From contig NZ_JAPDPF010000006.1 in the NCBI RefSeq assembly GCF_026283925.1, positions 1 to 64,000 on the forward strand: 64,000 nt of DNA. Reading direction: 5' to 3'. Below, one piece after another: positions 1 to 5,929 of this stretch; the stretch's first letter is position 1; every line of letters begins with the position of its first letter. Origin of the DNA: Dyella halodurans (lineage in GTDB: Bacteria; Pseudomonadota; Gammaproteobacteria; Xanthomonadales; Rhodanobacteraceae). The position numbers and the translations under genes were made by a program. Under the pieces are notes generated by a model. That model was not told where the DNA came from. It saw only the letters and a program-made list of their open reading frames with translations, and made no database searches.

Positions 1-37
1 TCTTGGCCAGATCGACCCCAATGCGCTTAAGCTTCAT
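1..37 (-). CDS. IS110-family transposase, N-terminal fragment (runs off the window)
   Basis: Reading leftwards from the ATG at 37, the first twelve codons give MKLKRIGVDLAK. This is the characteristic start of IS110-family transposases, whose RuvC-like DEDD fold has its first catalytic Asp in the GVDLAK motif. A ribosome binding site, GAGGAGTCC, lies just upstream of the ATG. Only the first 37 bases are in the window, so the Ser-containing C-terminal domain and the far end of the element cannot be seen. The identification rests on a short but distinctive motif. Confidence 0.75.
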   Translation of the reverse strand, partial: MKLKRIGVDLAK

Positions 38-123
38 GGGTGGACTCCTCTTCGCCGTTGACTGGTGTATCGCAGCTCCAGTCTGGCACTCGATGCCGAA
101 GGCGGGGAGGAGTCCATCTCATT
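38..123 (-). mobile_element. Structured upstream end of the IS110 element (possible guide-RNA region)
   Basis: The non-coding stretch between the transposase start and the interrupted repeat folds strongly. The arm GGACTCCTC at about 42-50 pairs with GAGGAGTCC at about 107-115. Inside are a hairpin with arms ACTGG and CCAGT and another with arms GGCA and TGCC. IS110-family elements are known to encode a structured bridge RNA in a non-coding end, and this is the right place for one. It is short, about 85 bases, against the usual 150-250 bases, so this role is only inferred. Confidence 0.4.
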
Positions 124-145
124 GCTTTGGGTCGCAAGCGGACCT
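124..145 (+). repeat. Dispersed hairpin repeat, copy 1, cut by IS110
   Basis: The loop and right arm (GGGTCGCAAGCGGACC) are intact, but the left-arm bases expected before GCTTTGGG are replaced by the end of the IS110 element. It lies 12 bases downstream of the next minus-strand stop codon. Confidence 0.8.
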
Positions 146-156
146 ATCAATGCATT

Positions 157-426
157 CTAAGCAGTGTCGTCATTAGTCGGCGGCAACTCGCTCTCTTTCG
201 AAGGGCGAACATGAGGTCGCGCCCGCTCTTCCTTGGCCCCGAACATGCGGTAGTTAGAGCGTGCCTGATTCAGGCTCGGGTGGTTCGCTCCACCAGCGAA
301 GTCAGGATTGTCGAACTGCACGTCGTCATCCTCCCAGAAGCAAACAGGGCAGATCACGAACGAGCCGGGAAACGACCCATCGTCCGGCATCGTGAGATGG
401 TCACAGCACGGGCAGGCAAGGCTCAT
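157..426 (-). CDS. CPCC-type cysteine-rich small protein
   Basis: An 89-residue protein starting MSLACPCCDHLTMP. The pair of cysteine motifs CPCC (residues 5-8) and ICPVCFWEDD, followed by NPDFAGGANHPSLNQAR, is typical of the cysteine-rich CPCC domain family, small probable zinc-binding proteins of unknown role. The start ATG at 426 is preceded by GGGGGAAT. Residues after about 65 are charged and low in complexity. It is the first of a row of small minus-strand genes that are each followed by a hairpin repeat. The family assignment is good, but the function is unknown. Confidence 0.82.
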   Translation of the reverse strand: MSLACPCCDHLTMPDDGSFPGSFVICPVCFWEDDDVQFDNPDFAGGANHPSLNQARSNYRMFGAKEERARPHVRPSKESELPPTNDDTA

Positions 427-441
427 ATTCCCCCTTTGTAA

Positions 442-471
442 AAGGTCTGCTCTGGGTCGGAAGCAGACCTT
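442..471 (+). repeat. Dispersed hairpin repeat, copy 2
   Basis: A perfect 10-bp stem, AAGGTCTGCT (442-451) with AGCAGACCTT (462-471), around a loop containing GGGTCGG. It lies 15 bases from the downstream minus-strand stop. Both arms carry the T/A version of the variable pair, so the stem is kept by a compensating change. Confidence 0.9.
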
Positions 472-486
472 CCTGTGAGTAAGAAA

Positions 487-858
487 TTACTCGAAATCTG
501 GCCTGATGGCGCCCCATCCGCCATTCTGGAACCCGTAGTAGTAAATCGCCTCTGGTCCCGAGTAGTGCTCGTCGGCAAGAAGAACGGCGATTCGTCCGCC
601 CCCGAAAAACTCGATGGAGACCTCATCGGCGTTTATGTCGACGGCTTGCACCCGCCCCGATATGTGGCTGCATAGCAGGTTGCGAAACTGATTATCTCCG
701 GTCCTAGCGGATTGCTCTTGCGATGACACCGCGACCGTATTCATCACATTGAGGGCCGGACCATCGAACTGGAGCTGCAAGTAGTCCCATACGAATGTCA
801 CGGCAGTGAGCTGGCGCCCGGCCAGCTCTTTTAGCTGCTCGTGATCTTGAATGCTCAT
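487..858 (-). CDS. Hypothetical protein, 123 aa
   Basis: An open frame starts at the ATG at 858 (MSIQDHEQLKELAGRQ) behind AAGAAGGCAG. A longer upstream extension would run through the hairpin repeat at 921-949, so the internal start is preferred. The product has no signal peptide or membrane segment. It looks like a small soluble mixed alpha/beta protein with a Gly-rich FFGGGRIAVLL strand and a Trp/Tyr-rich end. I do not recognise a family. It sits between two copies of the repeat. Confidence 0.6.
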   Translation of the reverse strand: MSIQDHEQLKELAGRQLTAVTFVWDYLQLQFDGPALNVMNTVAVSSQEQSARTGDNQFRNLLCSHISGRVQAVDINADEVSIEFFGGGRIAVLLADEHYSGPEAIYYYGFQNGGWGAIRPDFE

Positions 859-920
859 CTGCCTTCTTGACCTCAATGCAGGAGGAGAGATAAACCGTGA
901 AGAACCTTCAGACCACTGAG

Positions 921-949
921 TGTCTGTTATGGGTCGGAAGCGGACGCTA
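921..949 (+). repeat. Dispersed hairpin repeat, copy 3
   Basis: Arms GTCTGTT and AGCGGAC around ATGGGTCGGA. Two T-G pairs replace the standard pairs. It ends 18 bases from the minus-strand stop at 968. Confidence 0.85.
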
Positions 950-967
950 GCACTCATGCTTTGGAAT

Positions 968-1543
968 TCATGGGCTGACGTCCTGCCAAATCCCTGCTCG
1001 TTCGAACAACCCGACATACACATCGACGAGCTTGGCCAAGCCACGCGCATCCGCCCTTGATTCCGGTTCCCAGCGCGATATGCCCTTGCATTCACCGTTT
1101 GATACGACCTCAACGATCAATATGTCGCCGTCCGCACCCCTTACGTTGTCCGTTACCGGAAGGTTCCAGTAGCCGGCATCGCCAATTGCCTTCTTGATGT
1201 CATCAATTTCCGCGACGGATGGGCTGTCGGTTTTTTCAAATGCTACCGGCCCTACGCGCTGTCCAAATTGCCCAGACAAAACGATCGCTCGGCGTGTTGT
1301 TTTCGCTCCGTTCCTCTCGTAACGGAGTGCGATTGGATGCCGAAATGTAGGCAGATAGGTCAACCTGACGGCAAAGTACCCCGGCGCCTTGCCAGTCGCC
1401 GTCAGGGTTGGCTCATTGAAACCGTGAAGACCAAAAGCTTCGTATGGGTTGGAACAACTCTCGGTTTTAGAAACTTGACCGGCGAGTGCGACGTTGGTCC
1501 AAACGAAGAAAATCACGGCAAGGTTTGACAAAATCGGCTTCAC
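968..1543 (-). CDS. Hypothetical secreted protein, 191 aa
   Basis: Begins at a GTG at 1543 with AAGGA about ten bases upstream. The N-terminus VKPILSNLAVIFFVWTNVA followed by LAG is a good Sec signal peptide. An ATG further upstream would force translation through the repeat at 1582-1611, giving repeat-encoded residues, and is rejected. The mature part contains several Cys and Trp residues and ends GIWQDVSP. The family is not recognised. It is probably periplasmic, judged from the signal peptide only. Confidence 0.6.
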   Translation of the reverse strand: MKPILSNLAVIFFVWTNVALAGQVSKTESCSNPYEAFGLHGFNEPTLTATGKAPGYFAVRLTYLPTFRHPIALRYERNGAKTTRRAIVLSGQFGQRVGPVAFEKTDSPSVAEIDDIKKAIGDAGYWNLPVTDNVRGADGDILIVEVVSNGECKGISRWEPESRADARGLAKLVDVYVGLFERAGIWQDVSP

Positions 1544-1581
1544 GAATTCGATTCCTTGTTTGCGACTATGCCGCCAGAGAA

Positions 1582-1611
1582 ATGTCCGCTCTGGGTCGGC
1601 AGCGGACCTTA
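1582..1611 (+). repeat. Dispersed hairpin repeat, copy 4; supplies a stop codon
   Basis: Arms GTCCGCT and AGCGGAC around CTGGGTCGGC. The TTA at 1609-1611, directly after the right arm, is read on the minus strand as the TAA stop of the next gene. Confidence 0.9.
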
Positions 1612-1863
1612 GCCTACCAGCGTCAGGTCGTTCGGAAACTGGGATGCCGAGTCCCAATCGCTGTCGTCTAAAGCTTTCGCACTGCGCCGCCACGCCCTGT
1701 TGAGATGCGCATATACGTGGCCGAGATCAATACGAAGGGCGTCTTCGTCAAAGTCCGGAACCTGCACGAGATCTCTAAGGAGATTCCCGAGATGCTCCCT
1801 GGCGTCCTCAAGTTCAGACAAGAAGGCGGCCCACTCAACTGGCTGAAGGGTTCGATCGATCAC
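1609..1863 (-). CDS. Small hypothetical protein, 84 aa
   Basis: Encodes MIDRTLQPVEWAAFLSELED and continues as a mostly helical, acidic protein ending PNDLTLVG. It has no signal peptide or membrane segment. The TAA stop is contributed by the adjoining hairpin repeat. The pattern of Leu and charged residues (LGNLLRDLVQVPDFDEDAL) suggests a small helical bundle. I do not recognise the family. Confidence comes from the open frame and its regular spacing within the array. Confidence 0.55.
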   Translation of the reverse strand: MIDRTLQPVEWAAFLSELEDAREHLGNLLRDLVQVPDFDEDALRIDLGHVYAHLNRAWRRSAKALDDSDWDSASQFPNDLTLVG

Positions 1864-1900
1864 TTGTCACCCAATTTGTCTCGTAATTGCCGATGTGAAA

Positions 1901-1929
1901 GCGTCCGCTCCGCGTCGGGAGCGGACATC
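1901..1929 (+). repeat. Dispersed hairpin repeat, copy 5
   Basis: Arms GCGTCCGCTC and GAGCGGAC-like around CGCGTCGG. It ends 10 bases from the stop at 1939. Confidence 0.85.
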
Positions 1930-1938
1930 GTTACATGT

Positions 1939-2271
1939 TCACTTCGTGAATTGCTTTGACGTCACTTCGCCTGTATTTGGGTCGATCGTGCAGGCGAAAC
2001 ATGCATAGTTGAATGCGACCAACGGATGTTCCGAAGTGATGCCGGTGTATGCGTCCACCTCGCCCATCCCGATGTCTTCCGCACGCCAAAGCGCCTCGCC
2101 AGTTAGGCCATAGGCGAAGAGGTTCCTCGCGGGCGCTCCATTAGGAAAGGCCATCCAATCGCATAGAACCACGACCAAGTCACCCACCTGGCGCGCGTCG
2201 AGGACGGGGTATCCGACCTCAATCGATCCCCCAGGTGCATTCACCTGGCTCCCCTGAAATTCAATCTTCAA
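1939..2271 (-). CDS. Hypothetical protein, 110 aa, TTG start
   Basis: The likely start is the TTG at 2271, which has a strong GGAGGGG just upstream. Any earlier start would read through the repeat at 2308-2336. The product (MKIEFQGSQVNAPGGSIEVG) is rich in beta strands and carries segments such as NLFAYGLTGEALWRAED and ACFACTIDPNTGEV. These resemble single blades of WD/PQQ-like cytosolic proteins found across proteobacteria. There is no signal peptide, and I assign no function. Confidence 0.6.
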   Translation of the reverse strand: MKIEFQGSQVNAPGGSIEVGYPVLDARQVGDLVVVLCDWMAFPNGAPARNLFAYGLTGEALWRAEDIGMGEVDAYTGITSEHPLVAFNYACFACTIDPNTGEVTSKQFTK

Positions 2272-2307
2272 AGTCCCCTCCGGCTCCGGATTCCCGCGTC
2301 GTCCCTG

Positions 2308-2336
2308 ATGTCTGCTATGGGTCGGGAGCGGACTCC
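2308..2336 (+). repeat. Dispersed hairpin repeat, copy 6
   Basis: Arms GTCTGCT and AGCGGAC (one T-G pair) around ATGGGTCGGG. It ends 18 bases from the stop at 2355. Confidence 0.88.
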
Positions 2337-2354
2337 CGTTTCTATCCAAGCCCC

Positions 2355-2609
2355 TTAGCTGGCGTGACTCAACACGATGCGAAGTGCCAGGTAAGGAACA
2401 AGGTTGAACAGGAGGATGCCGATTTTGTAAATGGCCATGCCTGCGTAGTGGATGCTGTCGAAACGCTCCTCGGGCAGGCGGAACCAGCGACCGTGAAGGT
2501 TCAACATCCAGCGATGTGCAAGGACGAAAGCAGCGAACCACACGATCAAGATGACGTAGTTGATGATGGTGCACCAGAGCAGAACATCTTTCACAAGTTC
2601 AATATTCAT
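2355..2609 (-). CDS. Small membrane protein, DUF6868-like
   Basis: An 84-residue protein beginning MNIELVKDVLLWCTIINYVI with two membrane segments (about residues 13-32 and 57-80). Between them is a soluble HGRWFRLPEERFDSIHYA stretch. This matches the compact layout of DUF6868 inner-membrane proteins (WCTIIN..., HG.WF...., YK...FNLVPY). The start ATG at 2609 follows AGGAGTGGACA. A GGGCGTTAGCC core lies 16 bases before the start (see 2626-2861). The biological role is unknown. Confidence 0.78.
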   Translation of the reverse strand: MNIELVKDVLLWCTIINYVILIVWFAAFVLAHRWMLNLHGRWFRLPEERFDSIHYAGMAIYKIGILLFNLVPYLALRIVLSHAS

Positions 2610-2625
2610 TGTCCACTCCTTTGCC

Positions 2626-2861
2626 GGCTAACGCCCTAATGAGCGGACGCGCATATTCGTCATGTATCTGCATGCACTTGCTGGATGCAGCCTCCAAGGC
2701 ACTGACTCCATAACCTTTACCCGACGCACATGTCACTGGCAATCCAAAGCAATGGTGGACTTGGAATGCATCCCTTTGAATACCCGCATGGGGTCGCTGG
2801 CTTACGTCCGCTGCGAGTCGGGGGAAGACACTTCGATGAGCCACGCATCATGCTGCTCTCG
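2626..2861. other. Gap without a convincing gene; holds an attC-like core and a decayed hairpin repeat
   Basis: At 2626-2636 the + strand reads GGCTAACGCCC (GGGCGTTAGCC on the minus strand), like the end of an integron attC site. At 2803-2832 lies a degraded hairpin repeat (GTCCGCTGCGAGTCGGGG then AAGAC), 29 bases from the stop at 2862. An open minus-strand frame crosses the gap but has no good start and overlaps the next gene. It may be a decayed gene. Confidence 0.45.
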
Positions 2862-3365
2862 CTACCCCATCGAGCGAAGAGATGTCTTCGAGGCCACGAG
2901 TGCGGTGGCGTCCGCCACGCTTCCGAAGGTAATGCCCGAATCAGGCAGCCACCTGATCCCACCCGGCCGTTTCAGGAGAATTCCATCAGGGAATCGGACG
3001 GCTCGCGGGTATGCGGACCAAGGCATTACCGTATGGTGCTCGATGCCACCCACGCCGACCCCGACTTCACTCAATAGCGTCACTGCTTCGGTCCCGAATC
3101 CTTGTCGTCTCCTGAATTTCATCATGATGCCAAATTTCGTCGCCCAGACGCCGGATGCAGCAAACACACCGCAGATCAATACGATCAGCAAGACTATCCT
3201 TGGGTCCGACATGCCCCAAAGGCCAAGGAAAAAGATCGCGCACCCGACGCCGATAAGGCCAAATTGAATGGGTAGTCGTAACAGCCACGGTCCCTGTCGA
3301 TACTGGCGATCGATGACTACCTTGAAGTAGGCCGTGTCACAAAGGTACTGATACTTGACGTCCAT
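2862..3365 (-). CDS. Membrane protein with YcxB-like C-terminal region
   Basis: A 167-residue protein starting at the ATG at 3365 (MDVKYQYLCDTAYFKVVIDR), with AGGATGAG upstream. Two hydrophobic helices (about residues 36-55 and 59-80) are followed by a soluble C-terminal domain with TLLSEVGVGVGGIEHHTVMP, VRFPDGILLKRPGG and IRWLPDSGI. This resembles YcxB-like proteins, in which a two-helix anchor carries a small beta-rich domain. The likeness is by pattern and the role is unknown. Confidence 0.65.
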   Translation of the reverse strand: MDVKYQYLCDTAYFKVVIDRQYRQGPWLLRLPIQFGLIGVGCAIFFLGLWGMSDPRIVLLIVLICGVFAASGVWATKFGIMMKFRRRQGFGTEAVTLLSEVGVGVGGIEHHTVMPWSAYPRAVRFPDGILLKRPGGIRWLPDSGITFGSVADATALVASKTSLRSMG

Positions 3366-3429
3366 GAAGCGCTCATCCTTTCGCTGACGAAAGTCCAACT
3401 TGGCTGAACACCAGTGGCCGCTGTCGGGA

Positions 3430-3460
3430 ATGTCCGTTTCGGGTTGCCGACTCAGCCGGG
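3430..3460 (+). repeat. Hairpin repeat, long type, truncated (copy 8)
   Basis: Reads TGTCCGTTTCGGGTTGCCGA and continues with a CAGCCGG motif. This is the left arm plus the start of the nested element seen complete at 25822-25900. The right half is missing. It ends 20 bases before the stop at 3480. Confidence 0.7.
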
Positions 3461-3479
3461 AGTAAACAGCCCCCTCGGA

Positions 3480-3830
3480 TCACATCAACCTGATTCCCCA
3501 TGGGCGCACAGCCCAGGCGAACAGGGCGAAACAGACGACGGTGATGATTGCGCTCAGGCCGAGGGCCGGCCAGAACCCGAAGCGCGAGAAGAGCCAGGGG
3601 AACGCCAGGAACATCGGCAGGGTCGGCACCACGTACCAGAACGTATACCAGGCGTGGTTGGCGATCTTCGCCGCTGGCTGCTTTTCCATGTGCAGCCAGG
3701 TCAACGCCAGCAAGGTCACCAGAGGTAACGATGCCAGCAGGGCACCGGCCCTGTCGCTGCGCTTGGCGACTTCCGAAACTGCCACGACGATGGCGGCGGT
3801 AATGAAGTACTTGGTGATGATCCAGAGCAT
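3480..3830 (-). CDS. DUF3147 family membrane protein
   Basis: A 116-residue protein with four hydrophobic stretches and the family landmarks SEVAKRSDRAGALLASLPLV and NHAWYTFWYVVPTLPMFL. Length and layout are as usual for DUF3147 inner-membrane proteins, whose function is unknown. Codon use is GC-rich, like the core genes to its right. It may be part of the older chromosome rather than of the accessory array. Confidence 0.88.
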   Translation of the reverse strand: MLWIITKYFITAAIVVAVSEVAKRSDRAGALLASLPLVTLLALTWLHMEKQPAAKIANHAWYTFWYVVPTLPMFLAFPWLFSRFGFWPALGLSAIITVVCFALFAWAVRPWGIRLM

Positions 3831-3889
3831 GGGCGGTCTCTACTGCGCAGCAAGATCGACAGGTTGAAAAGTGACGGCCCACGGAAGGA

Positions 3890-4342
3890 TCAGTCGCGCG
3901 CCTTGACGCTTGAAGGAAGGACGACGAAGTCCTGTGTTCTTTCCAGGGACTCCATGGCCGCGATGAGTGCCGCTGGTGGGGCTACGAGCTTGCGCTCGTT
4001 GAGGTCCAGCCAGCCGCCTGCGCTGGTCACCCGCGCGCTGAGCTTGCCGTCCTGCCGGAAAATCTCGTGCCGAAGCAGGAAGCGGCTGCCGTCGTCGGAA
4101 TGGCCGGCAAGCGCATAGGTCACCGTGATCTGCTGTTGCAGGCCGATCTCCTTGAAGTATTCCAACTCGTCCTTCATGACCACCGGGCCGATCCGCAGGC
4201 GCATGAACTCTTCCATGGGGAACCCATGCTCCATCAGGAACATCTGCCGCACATCGACCGTCTTGTCGAGGTAAGCCGTATTCCGCATATGGGCGTTGAA
4301 GTCCATGTCGCCCCAACCTGCATAGAGAGTCTTCGTGTACAT
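3890..4342 (-). CDS. Acyl-CoA thioesterase, 4HBT (hotdog fold) family
   Basis: A 150-residue protein starting at the ATG at 4342 (MYTKTLYAGWGDMDFNAHMR), with GGAG upstream. The segment WGDMDFNAHMRNTAYLD matches the active-site helix region of YbgC/FadM-type hotdog thioesterases. The Asp after Met is the usual catalytic position. Later strands (YALAGHSDDGSRFLLRHEIF) also fit. It would hydrolyse acyl-CoA esters in the cytoplasm. The open frame extends a further 154 codons upstream, but that part is low in structure and is rejected. Substrate unknown. Confidence 0.85.
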   Translation of the reverse strand: MYTKTLYAGWGDMDFNAHMRNTAYLDKTVDVRQMFLMEHGFPMEEFMRLRIGPVVMKDELEYFKEIGLQQQITVTYALAGHSDDGSRFLLRHEIFRQDGKLSARVTSAGGWLDLNERKLVAPPAALIAAMESLERTQDFVVLPSSVKARD

Positions 4343-4807
4343 GCACGTGCTCCAGCGGATATGAGTAGCCAGCCTTGGACCATCCCCTCCGCGCCAGCCG
4401 GCCATGGCGCCCACCAACCGCCGGGAGTCTAGGACATTCCGCGGTTGCGAGCTTGCCGTGTTCGCCCGCGACCACTGCCCCATGCACGCCCCAATGACCG
4501 TTTCCCGTTCGAGGCCGCGCAAGCTTGATGCCGCCCTCCACTGACCTGCCGCGGCGGCAACAGACGACCCGGTCCTGACACGCCCATTCTTGATGAGGCC
4601 CGCGCTGGGTCGGCGGGTTTTTCCGGGATTTACGTCCGCGGCGCCCGCCAAACCATGCTGCAACAACAGGCACCCGAGAGCGCTGTACGGACCAGCTTCC
4701 GGATCATCGAGCACCAGCCGGCGCAGGTCTGCGACGCCCTCCCAGACCCGGGCCAATACCCCTCGGACGGTCTCCCCAGGTGTTTTTCGCCCATGGTGCG
4801 CCACCGC
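4343..4807. other. Intergenic region between divergent genes
   Basis: About 465 bases between the thioesterase start and the operator in front of glk. Open frames on both strands are shadows of GC-rich sequence. I see no RNA gene or repeat. Confidence 0.4.
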
Positions 4808-4823
4808 TTGACACCGGTGTCAA
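4808..4823 (+). promoter_or_regulatory. Perfect 16-bp palindrome, LacI-type operator candidate
   Basis: TTGACACCGGTGTCAA, a perfect palindrome with the central CG typical of LacI-family operators, lies 48 bases before the glk start. Its first six bases are also a consensus -35 box, and a weak -10 (TACACG) follows after 16 bases. A repressor here would block RNA polymerase directly. The LacI-family gene at 15943-16950 is the obvious candidate regulator (inference). Confidence 0.6.
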
Positions 4824-4870
4824 TTACGTTACACGCTGATAACAGTTCCAATGCAAGGGGCGCACTGGGC

Positions 4871-5929
4871 GTGGCAATCGACCATCCGGATCGACTGGCG
4901 GGGACACCGACGCTGCCATTTTTGGCGGCCGATATCGGCGGCACGCACGCGCGTGTTGCGCTGATGCGCGCCTCGCCCGACGGGGCCCGCGGGGTCGAAA
5001 CGCTGGCCTATCGCGTCTTCGCGTGCGCAGAGTTCTCGACCCTGCCGGAACTGTTGCAGGCCTTTGTCGACGCCGACGTGCGGGCCCCAGTGAAGCACTG
5101 CGTGCTGGCTTGCGCGGGCCAGATCATGGGCGACGAGGTGGTGAACGACAACCTCGCCTGGCCTGTCCACCTGGCGCAGCTACGTCACGCAATGGGCCTC
5201 GACGAGGTCGCCGTGCTCAACGACTTCGAGGCCTTGGCGTACGCGCTTGATGGCCCGCTTGCTGACGGTGGTCGTCACCTCTGCGGGCCCGGCGCCGCTA
5301 CCAGTGGCCCGACCTTGGTGATCGGCCCGGGCACCGGCCTTGGCGCGGCGGTGCATGTTCCTGGCCCGGCCGGCGGCCTGGTGCTGGCGACGGAAGCCGG
5401 CCAGATGGATTACACACCCAACTCGATCCGCGAGCGCGAGGTTCTCGCCTACCTCGCGCCCAATGGCGGCTATGTGCCGTTTGAACACATCGTGTCGGGC
5501 CCCGGCCTGCTGACGGTCTACGCGATTCTGTGCAGGCTGCAAGGAGAGGCACCGAAGCTGTCCACGCCAGAGGCAGTCAGCGCGGCGGCTGTTGCCTGCA
5601 GCGATGTACAAGCGGTGGAGGCGGTGGAGATTTTCTGCGCCTCGCTGGGAAGCTTCGCCGGCAATCTCGCGATGGCCTTCATGGCCACGGGCGGGGTGTA
5701 TCTGGCTGGCGGCTTCCTCTCTTCCCTGTTCGAGCTGCTCAAGGGCAGCGCCTTCGAGAAACGATTCCTGCACGGACGCAGCGCGCGCGCGCTGCTGTCG
5801 CAAGTGCCGGTGTGGGTCACCGAGCACGGCCGCCACGGCGTGCAGGGCGCCGCCCAGTGGTATCTCAGGCAGGCCCTGTCAGGGACGGGGACGCTGCGGC
5901 AGGCCGCGGCAGGTGGCGCCGGCCCATGA
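4871..5929 (+). CDS. glk: Glucokinase
   Basis: A cytoplasmic sugar kinase of 352 residues that phosphorylates glucose (or a related hexose such as glucosamine) with ATP. Landmarks are LAADIGGTHARVAL near the N-terminus (phosphate-binding), VLNDFEALAYAL (catalytic Asp region) and VIGPGTGLGAAV. This is the Glk rather than the ROK type. The start is taken as the GTG at 4871, with AAGGGG upstream; the frame is open further upstream but unlike the family there. It overlaps the next gene by four bases (ATGA), so the two are translationally coupled. In this context it probably feeds sugars released from chitooligosaccharides into metabolism. Confidence 0.85.
   Translation: MAIDHPDRLAGTPTLPFLAADIGGTHARVALMRASPDGARGVETLAYRVFACAEFSTLPELLQAFVDADVRAPVKHCVLACAGQIMGDEVVNDNLAWPVHLAQLRHAMGLDEVAVLNDFEALAYALDGPLADGGRHLCGPGAATSGPTLVIGPGTGLGAAVHVPGPAGGLVLATEAGQMDYTPNSIREREVLAYLAPNGGYVPFEHIVSGPGLLTVYAILCRLQGEAPKLSTPEAVSAAAVACSDVQAVEAVEIFCASLGSFAGNLAMAFMATGGVYLAGGFLSSLFELLKGSAFEKRFLHGRSARALLSQVPVWVTEHGRHGVQGAAQWYLRQALSGTGTLRQAAAGGAGP

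Noticed and set aside
2599-2844. Minus-strand frame overlapping the DUF6868 gene
   Set aside because: It overlaps a recognised gene, has no good start and crosses the decayed repeat at 2803-2832.
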